From Pterobdella sp. o SKG-2022 (lineage: Eukaryota; Annelida; Clitellata; Hirudinida; Piscicolidae), in the NCBI GenBank assembly GCA_964035795.1, contig OZ038320.1:8330671-8394670 (forward strand): a DNA stretch of 64,000 nucleotides, given 5' to 3'. Position 1 is the stretch's first letter. Every line of letters starts with the position of its first letter. The notes beneath the pieces were generated by a model. It had not been told where the DNA came from. It saw only the letters and a program-made list of their open reading frames with translations, and made no database searches. The position numbers and the translations under genes are program-made. This document shows, one piece after another, positions 28,401-51,961 of this stretch.

Positions 28401-29139
28401 ATGATCCAACATGGGGGATTTCAGTAAAAAACACTTTATTATGTAAAATACACTGTAGAATACTCTCCATAGAAGGAGCTCAAATAATTCTGTGTATTAT
28501 GTGTATAAATGGACCATATGAAAGAACCGTAAGTGGTTTATGAATAAAGTTGTATTACGTCAAAAACAAGCTCAAAGTTGTTTTATGAACTAGAACTCTT
28601 TTGATTATTTTGTTAAAAAGCCAAAAAAACATGAGAGATTGTATTTGTTATATTGTTTGTTATTAAATCTGTGGCCTAAATAACTATGAATAGAAGAGTC
28701 AACAGGTTTCAAATTTTTATAAAAACACTTTGCTTGATATTCATAGTTTTTTTCAATATTACTTGCTTTTTTAATAATATTTTATACACTATGTTACTAT
28801 TGTTAAAATTTTATCATTTTTGGTATAAAATCAATAGGCCATAAATAAAAGTTTTACAAAAACTGATCTCAAGTACGAAGTTTTCAGTCCAGTTTAACAT
28901 TACTAATTGATGATTACAAACACCAAGACCTTAGGCATTTTCAGTATTGTTTTAAACAATTGTTGTTTTATTTGTTATAATAAATGAGATTCATTCATTT
29001 GAAAAAGTATGTCTTTTTATAAGTACAACACATAATAATCAATAATGTTTTCAAATTAATAAAAACACTTGTTTCAGTTTTTGAATAAAAGAGTTTTTGA
29101 TAACTATTTTAATAAAGAATTAATATTCCAATTCCTAGA
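25403..29139. other. Intergenic between TTC9-like gene and Rab3
   Basis: No recognisable coding sequence. It should hold the TTC9-like 3' UTR and the Rab3 promoter and 5' UTR. ORFs at 25,815, 26,387 and 28,328 are AT-driven and match nothing known to me. Confidence 0.5.
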
Positions 29140-30188
29140 ATGGCAACATCGAACGGGAAGAAGGACTCTACAGACCAAAACTTCGATTACATGTTTAAAT
29201 TGCTTATCATAGGCAACAGTAGTGTGGGAAAAACATCTTTCTTGTTTAGATACTGCGACAACTCTTTTACATCGGCCTTCGTGAGCACTGTCGGCATTGA
29301 TTTCAAAGTTAAAACCGTCATGAGAAACGATAAAAAAGTCAAACTGCAAATATGGGTGGGTTGAGTTGTGGTGGTGTTGATGCTATATACTTATGAAACT
29401 TCAGCCGGTTTTATTATATAAAATTTAAAATAAACTCATTATTTTTGTATGTCCATATGATTAATGAATTAATTAATTTTTCGAATAGAGTTGAAGTTTA
29501 AAATTATTTCAAGCTTTTCAATTTGATATCCAAGAAACAAACGATCAACCTCCATGAGTAAAGGTGAAAACGGTAACCTTACTCCACTGCGCTTCTGAGA
29601 ATCATCCATTTTAAATTATTTTATAACTCAAGATATTCCTCATTTTTACTGATGTTCATGCTTATATACAACTTTTAAAGGAATGATAACCCTTAAATAC
29701 ATAATTGTGGTTTCATAAAGATTAAAGGCGGGTAAAGTTTTTATTTAAAAAACGGAAATAGTCGTGAAAAGTGAAGTCGAGTAAATAGTGCAAAAAAGTA
29801 ATTTCAAAATCAATCTGACAATCAATTATTCATAAGTTTGTAAAATTGGTAGTGCAAGTTTGAATTTCGTAACTCCTAATTAACTTGAAAGCTCAATAAA
29901 ATTGAGATGCAGTAAAAAATTCTTTTAATCTATATATTACAAGATATCTATATAGTTTTTGAATAAGCACATAACCTGTTTGTCTAAGGACATGTGTCTA
30001 CTTTTAATTACATTCCCTAAATAGAAAACTTGTTAAGATTATTGTCAACTAAACGGTTAGCTTTATTAGGGAAGACTAACAACAAGCATGAAAGAGGGGT
30101 TTCGTTTTGGTAGGAGTTTTGTGTGTCCTTTTGTTTTATATGATGATGCGAATAAAGAAATAAATTTTAAAATATACATTATGTAATA

Positions 30189-30254
<66 letters not shown>

Positions 30255-33200
30255 TTGGTCAATTCGTATAGCGCCAAGCAAAGCAACTGAGGCGCAAATA
30301 ATAGAAGTATTAAAAGAGCAGAAAATAAAACTATTTAAGTTATCATTTTTGACTTGCGATGAAACATAAATCTCACGGAAACACCCGCTGTTTTTGACAA
30401 ACAGGAAAATTACTCAAGTGAAACAAGTAATTTATATACACCTTAAGTTCTTAGGAATATGCGTAAGTGCTCTAAAACTGTATAGGCTTTTGAATAGACC
30501 ATAACACGATTCTAATTCCATTCTTGAATTAAACAATAGCTGTGATATAACTCACTTGATTAATGTTACATCAACTCAAATCAATAAATTTTATAACCAT
30601 TTTTTTGTTTACAAAATAGATTTAATAAATTTCTATTTATATAAAAAGAATAACGGCTGTTTATATAACCTTACAGGAATATTATTTCGATGCATTTAAA
30701 CCAAAGTGCTTCGAGATTTTGTTAATGGAACTGAATAAACGCAAAGAAGTATAAAAATAAACTGAGCTAGCATAAATGTCATAATATTGCTTATATCGAA
30801 ACAAAAACAAACACCAAGACAAATTATGGCAAAACCTGAATGATAAAACGAAAGAAAAATAGAACTTAAATAATATAAACTTAGGAAAAAAGTTTAAACC
30901 ACTCAAAAAATATCAATAGAACCACAACTTTTGAAATAACAAACAACAGTGTAATTACCACACACATACAAACATAACAATACTATCATCACACTCTCCA
31001 TTGTATATCTCAAACATACACTACAGGACACAGCGGGTCAGGAAAGATACAGGACCATAACAACAGCCTACTACAGGGGCTCAATGGGTTTCATTCTTAT
31101 GTATGACATCACCAACGAAGAATCATTTGCTGCTGTTAATGACTGGTTTGTGAGCCTTGTGTATTTTTTCATTTATTGTTGTGTATGGTGTTACCTTTAT
31201 GATGATTGGTGGTGATGGAGTGAGGTGACGTAGTGGTGGTTTTGGTCGGAGTTACTTCTATGAATTAATTAATATCGCTTAGTATGATCTAATTAATGGT
31301 TTTATAGTAAACTGTTGGATACTTTATAAAACATTATTTTGTAAAAACAGCAGAAAATTAAAGGGTTTATAACAAGAAATGGCTAATTCAGAGGTTAAGT
31401 CCTAAGCTCTGAATCAAATGTTCTATTTCAAACGGTGGTAGAAGCGTACCACTATGTTAAGACGTGCTTACAAATCCGTTTTACACTTTATAATTGTTTC
31501 GTGCCGCACAGCAATACGTTTTGACATTATTAGTGAATATAAGCAAAAAATGACCTTCAACGAAAAGCAACTAAATAAGAATAATAGATTAAACTGCTCA
31601 TGACAACCATTTGAAAGATTAGTCATGTTGAATTTCTGTTGAAGTTTTGTTGAAGACTTCATTAGCGTCTTGTCTTTATAATAAGACTTGTTTGTTTGTT
31701 CAAGGCTACAATAAATTTATTGGTTTTTAGCCGTCAATCTTTTAAAATTTGTTTACATTATCATTTTATAATTTCGAGAACGTTGAAATTCAAAAGACAT
31801 AACTCTGAAATCTATTCAGTAAAATATATAATTATAAATTTAACTTTGATGATAATATTACTTTTTTAAACCCTGATAACAGACACAGTATGTATAACGT
31901 AAAGTAAATATAAATAAATACACGAATCAGGCAACAGATGTGGTTTGAGCACTATCGCAATTGATCGAAGCCCACTCACTAGACAGATGCAAGACTAATA
32001 AAACTAACACAAGATACAAAGTAGTAAATAGAAGGTCTTTCTATGAGTGAAATCGATCACTTTCGTAAATTAATTTTTAGAATTTAGTTAATTTTAACAG
32101 GAAAAATGATTTGACGAAAAAGGTTTAGCTTTTAATTATGTGTAAGGTCCTATTGAAGATCGTCACAAACAATTAAAAATAATTGATCTTAACCATAGTT
32201 TTTATTGAATATCTGTAATTGATAGTAATAGTCTTTTTAATCAAAAAGCTGAAAATTAACATATGATTAAGTGAAAAATTTAACTGCTAAAAAATTTGTC
32301 GAAAGGTTTTTGTTGAATGATTATGTTTCAGCATACAACCATATACTCAACACATGCTGCATTTAGCAGTTGTAATAAGGTAACCTTTAGAAGAAAGATA
32401 TTCACGATTGCATCAATACTTAATCAATACAATTGCGCAAAACAAGTTTCATTCACCATTAGATCATTGGTATAGTATTAAAATTATACAGATGGTTTAA
32501 AAAAAATTGATACTAGAAATATTAATAGAGTATTTAATAGTGCATTGACTTGGCGTTATGCTTTAGCACTTAAAAATCTGAGACTTCTGGGCTTGTAGTG
32601 ATTAAGTTTCATATACTAGTGTACTCAGTTTTTTTGGCTAAAAATTTTAAAAAAAAAGTTTGAATAAAAATATTGTCAAAAAGCCATCAAGGTAAAAAAG
32701 AATTGAGCATATTTATTATTATATAGTTGATGAATCATCCATTCATCAATCTTTTAAGATTTCAACGACAAAATTTAAGGATAAAGATGAATTCTCAACT
32801 TACTTTCTGAAACATGAGTAATTTATCACTGTAAAATGATTAAATTTGCATCAAAAAGAGGTTGAACGAATTTCAACGTAAAAGGAAATTTAATAAAGAA
32901 AGTTCTTAAAAATCTTTCTATATGTCAAACTCTTGGAAACGCTAAAGTGATTCCATTGAATTTTTTTTTCTTGAATAAATATTTTACCCATCCTTTCACA
33001 CGAGTTACCGAGTCTATCGTACACGTGGACAAAAAAAGCATAGAAGTTTCTTTGTAATTGTATATATAGAAATGAAAAAAAACTGCAATAAAAAGCTTAC
33101 TAATGGTAAAAAAAGGATGCTATTTTTAAAAAATACTTTGTTAATGTAAATGGAAAATCTAATTTTAGACATCTACAAGAAAATTAACTTTGAATTCATA

Positions 33201-34387
33201 CCAACAAAACAAGATGATAACTCTGCCATCTTTTTAAACATAATCGTCAAATAATTATACCACTAAATAAAATGAACATTACCTTCAAGCCAAATAGAAC
33301 CTAACAAAACTATTAATTATTCAAGACCTCATTGATATAACCAACTAACCACCAATTAGGAGCACTCAAATAAGAACATACTCATGGGACAACGCGCAAG
33401 TAGTGCTAGTTGGCAACAAGTGTGACTTAGAAGACCAGAGAGTAGTGACTGAAGAAAGAGGAAAGAAACTAGCCGAACAAATGGGTGAGTGGCATCAATG
33501 GTGGTGTAGAAACACCAATGGTCATTTAGGATTGCTTAAATACTATTTTTTAAGTAGTTTATTTGTTGAAAGACAGTTTTTTGACAAGTAAACTGTTCAG
33601 TTAGAAAGTGTCAAATTTTAAAAATAAGGGTTTAAAAATATGAAAATTTTTAAACAACTTATAAAGACATAATTGCACATAGATTTTCGATATGAGTCTA
33701 GTTTAGTATTTAAACAATATATTATATATAAAGATACCGTTTTCAATGCATTTTATTTTTTATTTATTACAAAAAAATGTGTTGTATATATCGTTTTAAA
33801 AAGATTAACAAAAATTCTCGTAGTAACATTGGTTTAAGATGAATGCAAAGAGAATTTGCTCTGAGAATTTGTTAGTGGTATCTATTATGGAATGAATGTT
33901 AGCCTTCTTTTTACTTAGAAACAACAAAACTAGAAAAATGATTTTTATGACTAAAATTTCCAAAAAGGAAATGAGTGTTGTTGAGTTTTGAAAGCTTCGA
34001 TATTTCACGAAAAAACTTTTGAAACGCAAAAAAATCTTTATTGAATATATTTTCTAGAATTTTTAAACGATTTTCTAAAAATGAAAATTATTTCAAATAT
34101 AGCGTTGCACTTGAATCTTTCACGATTAAATTAAAAATCCAATCCTGAAGCCATAATTACTGCTAAAAACACCTCTTGACAACACCCACACAGAACTTGA
34201 ATTCTTCGAGACATCAGCCAAAGAGAACAAAAACGTAAAAGAAGTATTTGAACATTTGGTAGATATAATATGTGAAAAAATGTCAGAGAATCTCACAAAT
34301 GACCCTTCTAGTTTCTCACCAGGTTCCCAAAACGTGCAACTTTCCGAAGTCCCTGACGAACCCAGTCCGTCTAAATGCAAATGCTGA
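29140..34387 (+). CDS. Rab3: Rab3 small GTPase (4 exons, 217 aa)
   Basis: Exons 29140-29355, 31027-31145, 33360-33484 and 34194-34387, all with GT-AG introns and matching phases. It encodes a secretory-vesicle GTPase acting in regulated exocytosis. The P-loop GNSSVGKT is at residues 25-32 and the switch I region [13 protein letters not shown] is characteristic of Rab3. The rest follows in order: [10 protein letters not shown] (73-82), [44 protein letters not shown] and ETSAK. The protein ends CKC, a CXC double-geranylgeranylation signal. YSWDNAQV and [10 protein letters not shown] are diagnostic Rab3 stretches. Length is close to the usual 219 aa; the hypervariable tail ([15 protein letters not shown]...) is divergent as expected. 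Intron 1 (1.7 kb) contains an (AAT)n-tailed retroelement end. ATG 29140 is the expected start. Confidence 0.97.
30186..30310 (-). mobile_element. Retroelement 3' end with (ATT)n tail inside Rab3 intron 1
   Basis: On the minus strand GCGCCTCAGTTGC...TTGGCGCTATACGAATTG is followed by about 70 bp of ATT repeats (30,186-30,254). GCGCC...GGCGC can pair as a short stem before the AT-rich tail, as at many L2-type LINE and partner-SINE ends. No coding part is preserved. Confidence 0.55.
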
Positions 34388-34821
34388 TTACCGTATTTAT
34401 CTTAAGATATTTTAGGCGCTTCAACCTATTCGACTTTCCATGGATGCTCTAATTTTGTGATTAGGTTCCAAAACTTAAAAATGTATTAATCTTATCAAAT
34501 ATATATTTTGGTTCACTCAACACACTAACAAATAACAAATGAAGATGCAGGTTTATTTATTTTCAATTTTAATTTCCCATTAAAAGAGATTGTCAACATA
34601 AACTCCATAAACTCCACGAAAGAATGTTCAAGTTTTTCTCTTTTTAAATGTTTATGAAAATCACTAACTTGACGTTTATTCAAGCTAATTAAACTAGTTT
34701 CCATTGATATATCAAAACCCATTATTCCCAAACTTCTTTCTGGTTATGATCACTTGAAATTTAAGTTCATATTTCCATTTAAAAACTATTTTTATTTTAA
34801 ATACCCATATCATTCTAAAAC

Positions 34822-34857
34822 ATACAATTGAATACTCACTTTTCAATTGTATGTTAC
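34822..34857. repeat. Perfect inverted repeat (14-bp arms)
   Basis: AACATACAATTGAA and TTCAATTGTATGTT flank a loop of about 8 bases. It lies about 430 bp after the Rab3 stop codon, so could fold in a long 3' UTR, but nothing shows it is transcribed. Confidence 0.6.
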
Positions 34858-35719
34858 ATTGCCCACAAGAATGGTAAATGACATGATGTTTATTAAATAA
34901 TGATTGTATTGGACACATTATTAAACGAAATTATAGGAGTTCGTTACACCCGCTATAAGCACTGAATGTTGGTAAGGGGAATTTCATTTATCCACCACTG
35001 TGGCGTGCCTCAGTGTTATATTAATGTCATTTGGTTTATATATGATCTTTTAAAAATTAAGTTCCAAATATTGCTTCTATTGAATAAATTTTAAATTTTA
35101 CTATAAAAATGTGAATATAATTAAATAAACAGTTAGCTCACTTCAAACTTTTTGTATGAATAACAGAAGATATCGTGACGTTAAACTTCAAAACAAAACT
35201 TCGATGATCCTTATAAAAGCAATGAGGGTTAAGGGGAGAAAAGACAAGACGACTACGGAAATCTCAATTATGATTACATTATGATTAAAATACTTTTAAT
35301 TATTACCATGATTTAAATTTGAAAATTGTAGAATGTTGGCAAAGAGTTACAGTTTTTAATGTCATTTTTAATGGTTGAACAAAAGATAATAATGCACAAA
35401 AACTGGAACTAATTAGAAAAAAGCGTGCTTAAGACTCGTGTAGATTACGACTTTACTTTCAGAAGAATCTCCCATTAGAATTTGAAAATATATAGGAATA
35501 CATTAAAACTCCGTGGTTTTATTTAAAAACGTTAAGATGTCCAAATGAGAAGTGTATGAAAACAGCTGGTTATAACAAAATTTTTTTGAATTTTTATTTA
35601 ATTGAATTTTTGAGTTGCTAATTACTCTAAGAAACAAAATGCATATATAACTTTTCAGAGACATCTTATTATGTTTTTTATAGTAATTAAACTTTTTTTA
35701 AAGTTTAAAATGCATATAG

Positions 35720-35770
35720 AGCGCCTCTGAACGATGCGTAAGAGGCGCTATTCATATTACTTTTTTTATT
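35720..35770 (+). mobile_element. Short retroelement-tail hairpin
   Basis: AGCGCCTCT and AGAGGCGCT (9-bp perfect arms, 12-base loop) are followed by ATTCATATTAC and a T-rich, ATTATAT run. The order hairpin, GGCGCTAT, AT-rich tail is the same as in the element at 30,186. Probably the last part of a LINE or SINE. Confidence 0.45.
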
Positions 35771-37944
35771 ATATATGCTTATTTTATCAGTATGTAACAA
35801 AAGTCCTTATGAGTTATCTTGGTAAATAAACCTATGTAACTTTGAAAATATTTTTGTGGGTTAAATAAAATTTTCATTCTTTGAAAAGAATTTAGTTTTT
35901 CCATTTTAAAAAATGCTTGAATTTAAATTTTTTTCTGGGTTTCATTTCAAGGCCGCGTTTTTTCTCAAATGACCGCTCTAAAAATAGAAGATATTTTTTA
36001 ATTAAATAGCTTTCCGAAATGATTTTAGAGTATAATTTACATGAAAAATTTTCAAACAATAAAAAAAAATTAAATTAAATTTCAAATTACATGCTTTTTA
36101 AAAAAATATTGCGAGCAATATGGTCAAACCTTCAGAGTAAAAACGATCAAATCAGTTTACCTGTACAACTGATTTGAATTCAAAGATAGTTTTTCACTTT
36201 TGAATACAAAAAATATATAAGTCGCATGTAAATTGCTAACAAAATGGCTTTTTTAACGCCATTTAAACATTGCTTGAATAAAAAATGTTGAATACGATTG
36301 GTTATACTGAAAATTTCAGACAAAATTTGTTGGGCTGATAGGAAGTTTTTATTGATCATGGTGGATGGAAGCCATCAAAGGGTGTTTCAGCACAAGATTG
36401 AAACGTAGCTATAATGAACATTGATGTAGGAATATATCAAATAAATTCTGCATTTAACTTATAACTGAGTTTTCATAAATTCTCAATAAAAGAAAATTAT
36501 TTATTTTTCAAGTCGAAGTGAAGGAAATGTCTTAAAAGGTTTTGTTAGATTTTCTTGAGAAAAATTCTGCTGATTTAACTTATGCATAAATCTTCAGTAA
36601 TGAGACACCAGAAGGAGTAATAAAAATTCTTTGAAGCTTTTTTAGATTAAGTATATATAAATAGAATTTTCAAAATATTCTTTTAGTTTGGCGAGTTTGT
36701 TTTGTTCAAGCTATAACTTAGAATCGACTTGTTAACCATATTTTTAATTAAAAAAAACAGCAGTTGTTTATCATTTATTTCAAAGTTAGTTGAATTTATT
36801 TGGACAATTTATAACTCTTGTTAACGACAGATAAGTGCAAAATGAATGAGAATATGCATCACAAAAACTCAAGTTGATAAAAACCTAGGAGCCATTCAGA
36901 TGTGTGATGATGAAGGCAATGTTGAATAAGAATAAAAATGATGTTAAATCTTTAAAGCACAAAAACTCATAGAAACTCATAAAAAGATATTGAAAGAAAA
37001 ACGATTGTTACACTTATTAAAGTCACATGGCACATAAATTACCGCATATCACTTCAAATAACGCAAATGTGGAACATAATGGTAAAGTTATATGATTACT
37101 TAAGTTAAAGGTAAAAATCGTTTAAATCACGGCGCACGCGAAAGGAATAAAAAAAAGTTGAAAAATTGAGATAACTTTAAGAACGGACGGTTACAATAGT
37201 CAGTGTAGTTGTAAGACCCTAATAAGGATAATTCTATTATTCATAGACAATACATACAATTTAATATTCATAAGGATTGTTGTAGAAGATTGTTGCATTT
37301 AAAGCACTTATAAAAGTTTATGGTGATCAGTGAAATCTAAAGCAAAATAACCACACAAATGAGCAATATAAATCAATATGAAAATCTTCTTTACGGCGTA
37401 AATAAAGTATAAAGTGAAAATTGAAAGAATAATATGTTTGGTGTATGTCATGTGAGTGTTAGCTTTTGTAAAAAAAATACTGGGACCGAGGTATAATAAT
37501 AACTATTAATACATTTATAAATTAAATGGAAAAGGTATTTTATGGAGTAAAATAGATTTTGACTGGACTTAAATGAAATATGGTTCAAAGTCATGCAAAA
37601 AAAAATTATACGACCAGAATTTAGGAATTATGAAGTAATCTAATTTAATTTTTTAATACCAGGGCTACCTTTAAATTGAATAAAAGTTAATTTAATTTAA
37701 CTGTGAAATACTTTCGTTTGTTAACACTGTTTAAGACTAGAAATAAAAATGAATGACTCGGCTAACAAACGTGATAGAAAAGAACAAAACTCGAAATGCC
37801 AAATAATAATTTTTCTTTAACATTATTCATATGGCTTATGGTAGTTAGTATTGTAAAACTTTAATGATCAAACCAAATAAAAAAAATTATTTTTATATAT
37901 CATTTTTAATGTTGTATTGAACTTCAAAGGGTAATTTACTAGTT

Positions 37945-48202
<10,258 letters not shown>

Positions 48203-50074
48203 AGTTTAAAATATTAATTAATTTCGAAAGCGAAGAGTATCTGTTTATTTTGTTCTTATAGTGAAAAGATTCTGAATCGTACAAAGACACAGAAAAAATA
48301 AAATTTGTACTTACCTACCCTTCAAAGAAATTGACTGTACTCATAACTTTTATTTTTTAGTTATTATGCAAAACTTTAAGACATTAAAAACGAATTATCT
48401 GAGTTTACCGAATATAAAATAAAAAACAATAATTTTGATATTCAAAGTTTAGCAACATTTCTAGAGCTGCTGAACGCTTTGTAAAAATTCCAAATATAAG
48501 ATAATTCAAAATGATTTAAAATGCATGTGGTCGATTTTAATCAAAATTCACATTTATAACTTGAGATATCAATAAATGGCAATTTCCACAAGTTTCAATA
48601 AACAAATACTAAAGTTTATGATAAAAATTGTCTGAATAGTATTTCAAATGACTTAATAAGTTTCTCTTTAAATGCAAGAAAGCTGAAAAATTAAACAGTA
48701 ATCCTAAAAAAAAAAATAATTAACATTTAACTATATGAAGTACATCTTAACTCAAAACCATGAAGTGTAATACTATGAATGACAGACGCAGTAGCAAAAT
48801 AATTAAAAGATGGAATTTTAAAAACCCTTGATGACAACTAAAACGTAATAAATTAAAAAAATATATTAAAAATGCCACTACTTGTTAAATGAAAGATATT
48901 CCTATTAAAACATGAGATAGTAAAAAATAAAATACGCCTGAAAATATATACATCTGGCCAAAAACAGGCGATTGAAAAAGCAAATAAATAAAAATTCAAT
49001 TACATACAGCAAGAAAAGTTGAAGAAATAAAATACATTAAATGAAAGTTTTTGTTGTTTTGAAAGCGAAAATGAAATTTGAATAAAAATAATAGTATCAT
49101 CAATTCTTGGTTACAATGCAGTTTTATAAACGGTATAAGGAATACCTTTTAAATGAAACTGAAAAATTTTGAAATTAACTTTGTAAATTGAATTTAACGA
49201 ACATTTCAGAATCAAATTGACAATGCAAGCATATAAAAAGCCTCTTAATGTTTCATAAAAATTATACTGGCAATTAAGTTATATAAAAAGTGGAAAAAAT
49301 TTGATAAAAATAATCAACAAACTTTTTGCCATGCAACTGTGAACCGACATTTTAAATGATATCAATATCCATTAAATGTGAATGAGGATGTGTTGTTCAT
49401 GAAACATGTGTTTTTAAAATGACATAAATCAAAAATTTATGAGAATTAACAGAAATGGTTAATTATCTCAAGTTTAAACATGATTGTCTTTTATGCAATG
49501 TTTGAGTCATAATTAAAATACAAAACCTTGGATATTCATCTTAAATTCAGAGATTGTTAAGAAATGACTTAAAACTTTATTTTGAACTCCTTTAAAATAA
49601 AATTTCTAAAAAAATTTTTTCAAAGAAAATTATTTATATAGTCGAACGTAATATTGGGACTTGAAGACCAGAGTATACAACTACTCATACAATCATAAAT
49701 TATGCTCTACTGAAGTCACACATTTTACTAGAAATTAGAATACAAAAATGAATATCTGCTCTCAATAATTTTTAATTTCCATATGACTAGAATCTAAATA
49801 TAGCTATTGAATTTCAAAGACAGCTGTTGTAATATGAATTTCTTATGAAATATGAGTATTTTGATAAGACAAATAGATCACTTTTCAAACACTGAATTTT
49901 GATTTCAACTTTTGATTGAAATATGAATGTAACTTTTAAAAAATGATATATGAAATGAGAACAATGAGTTGGTCATGACAACAAAAAAATAAAGAAAAAT
50001 CAATTTTTATGATAAAATGGGGCTTAAATAACTGAAATACTAATACAAAATTTTAAATGAAATCACACCAATTG
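48203..50074. other. Intergenic between kinesin-13 and convertase (both on minus strand)
   Basis: AT-rich, without recognised coding sequence. Should hold the kinesin-13 promoter and the convertase 3' UTR, which face the same direction. Confidence 0.5.
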
Positions 50075-51961
50075 TTATAAAAATGATATATAGGTAGTAA
50101 TTAAAACAAAAATAAATGAGAATGAAAGATAGTGCAGTGGTTGAGAGGAAGAGTGATAAGGAAGAGACTTGTACTTATATTCATGATGCAACTCATGATA
50201 ATAGTTGGGTCTATTTGATGCGTCATAAAATGTGTGCCTATCTCGACGACCTGGTTGGCCTGTACCAAACATTACCAATGTCCAGTTTTGAAGGGTAGAA
50301 GAACTTGCACCATTGTGAAGTTCTAATTTCCAAAGACCTTGAGATTGTTCACCCCAACTATGTGTAGTCATGAATGCCCAATTTGTAAATCCTTCAGTTG
50401 ATTTGTCTGGTGTTCTTTTAGCAAGAAGGGTTGATCTAGTGTTTTGTGGAGATGTTAGAAAGATTTGAACTTCACCTCTATTTGAAGTATTAAGTGTGAT
50501 GATAGCCTGTACATGCTCTAAAGTAGTAATACGATTATGAGTTCCTCTACAACCATCACTTGTGATTTTCAATTCTACTGATCCTTTAATATGTATGCCT
50601 CGACCTATTTTTGGATATGTAATTTGACATTGTCTTTGTAAGGGAACACTTGTCCAATTACGAGCCAAATCTACCATTGCTGCAACATCCAACAACCCAT
50701 AACCAAAATGGTGGCTTACTTTTCTGCCAACACCATTAGTGACCCAATCATTAGCTTCAAGATTTGATGGCTTAGAAGTTCTCACAACTAAGTACTGCAT
50801 GTCTCTCCAACTGAGAAAAGGATTGGATTGCAAAACCAAGGCACATATTCCAGCAGCCAAAGGAGCACTTGCAGATGTCCCAGTGTGCATCTCAGTACAT
50901 CCTTGCCTTAAGTCCGTTGTCACTATCATTTTCTCACCCTGTTCTCCACTGCTGTAGGTTGTTGCCAAGGTAGATGAACATGCTTCAGAGTACCATGGAA
51001 TTTTTCCATGTTCAGTAGCACTACTTATTGACAAAGTGTAAATGCTGTTAGTGTACCCATCACAGTTACAACTATCCCCAGACCTTCCTCCATTTCCAGA
51101 TGCCCATACATAAATAGAACCTTTACCTCCTCTGCCGAAAGTGATTCCTTTCTCAAAAGCTTTCATTGCTAAAGGACCTGGTCCATCAACTGTTAATTCT
51201 TCATCATCTGGACCCCATGAAGCACTATAAATTGAAATATGCTGGGGTTTGAGACTTAATGACTGTGCTTCAACAGCATCCGTGACATCTCCATCTAACA
51301 TCCTCACTCCTCCGATGCTTGCTTCATATGCAACTCCAATACTACAAATATTATTATTAGCTTCAGCTGCTACTTCTCCAGCACATCTAGTACCATGTCT
51401 GTTTTCATCTGTGGACTCATATCTTGGTTGAGGATCTTCATCTTGATCATTCACATCATAACTTGCTTCTGGGTCATAATTATTTCTTATATCTGGATGA
51501 TTTTTTTCAATTCCATCATCTAAAATTGTAACCACAACTCCTTTCCCAGTCAATCCTTGATTCCAAACGGGAATGATATTCATATCTTGTCCTTTACCAC
51601 GTTTCAAATACCACATTCTAGGCCACTTTGGATCTTTGAAATCGACCATATTGAAGTTTCGTTTTACTCTTTTTTTAACCACTTGTTGCTCTAGCCAGTT
51701 TACGTTAAGATCAAGAGCAAGATTACTTGCCTGTCTTTGAGAGGGTTTTGAAGATCTTTTTGACAATCTTCGCTTTTTGAATAAGTAGTAATCGGGCATA
51801 ATTTGTGCAACGAATTGAAACCCATACCTATAGGCCAAATCTTGAGCTACTTCAATGCCACCTTCAATATTAACAGCCCATTGATTTGTGAATATCGTAC
51901 CATCAGTAATTGCAAAATTTATACTGGCCAAAACCAACAACATCAATCGACTGGTGACCAT
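50075..51961 (-). CDS. Furin-like proprotein convertase, single-exon reading frame (628 aa)
   Basis: A secreted or membrane-bound serine endoprotease that cleaves precursors after paired basic residues in the late secretory pathway. ATG 51961 begins a hydrophobic signal peptide (MVTSRLMLLVLASINFA); the frame is closed a short way upstream. The pro-domain has an internal RRLSKR site and ends in the activation site KKRVKR (about 96-101). The catalytic triad is D148 (LDDGIEKNHPD), H189 (NRHGTRCAG) and S363 (GTSASAPLAAG). The oxyanion residue is Asn (WASGNGG, N290) as in furin and PC1, not Asp as in PC2. A P domain follows (NDWVTNG...HHFGYGLLD; GFTNWAFMTTHSWGE; LVMFGTG). There is no Cys-rich repeat; the chain ends with a basic/His-rich linker and about 17 hydrophobic residues at the extreme C terminus (transmembrane or lipid-anchor signal). 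No intron interrupts it, unlike its neighbours. Alternative 3' exons cannot be excluded. Confidence 0.95.
   Translation of the reverse strand: MVTSRLMLLVLASINFAITDGTIFTNQWAVNIEGGIEVAQDLAYRYGFQFVAQIMPDYYLFKKRRLSKRSSKPSQRQASNLALDLNVNWLEQQVVKKRVKRNFNMVDFKDPKWPRMWYLKRGKGQDMNIIPVWNQGLTGKGVVVTILDDGIEKNHPDIRNNYDPEASYDVNDQDEDPQPRYESTDENRHGTRCAGEVAAEANNNICSIGVAYEASIGGVRMLDGDVTDAVEAQSLSLKPQHISIYSASWGPDDEELTVDGPGPLAMKAFEKGITFGRGGKGSIYVWASGNGGRSGDSCNCDGYTNSIYTLSISSATEHGKIPWYSEACSSTLATTYSSGEQGEKMIVTTDLRQGCTEMHTGTSASAPLAAGICALVLQSNPFLSWRDMQYLVVRTSKPSNLEANDWVTNGVGRKVSHHFGYGLLDVAAMVDLARNWTSVPLQRQCQITYPKIGRGIHIKGSVELKITSDGCRGTHNRITTLEHVQAIITLNTSNRGEVQIFLTSPQNTRSTLLAKRTPDKSTEGFTNWAFMTTHSWGEQSQGLWKLELHNGASSSTLQNWTLVMFGTGQPGRRDRHTFYDASNRPNYYHELHHEYKYKSLPYHSSSQPLHYLSFSFIFVLITTYISFL

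Larger units (their letters stand above)
34388..37944. other. Intergenic between Rab3 and kinesin-13
   Basis: No coding sequence recognised. The Rab3 3' UTR and the kinesin 3' UTR converge here. Contains a perfect hairpin at 34,822 and a retroelement-tail hairpin at 35,720. Confidence 0.5.

Noticed and set aside
30066..30281. Poly-Tyr ORF
   Set aside because: Translation of an (AAT)n tract in a Rab3 intron.
50739..50957. Plus-strand ORFs over the convertase
   Set aside because: Shadows of the convertase reading frame, which carries all catalytic motifs.
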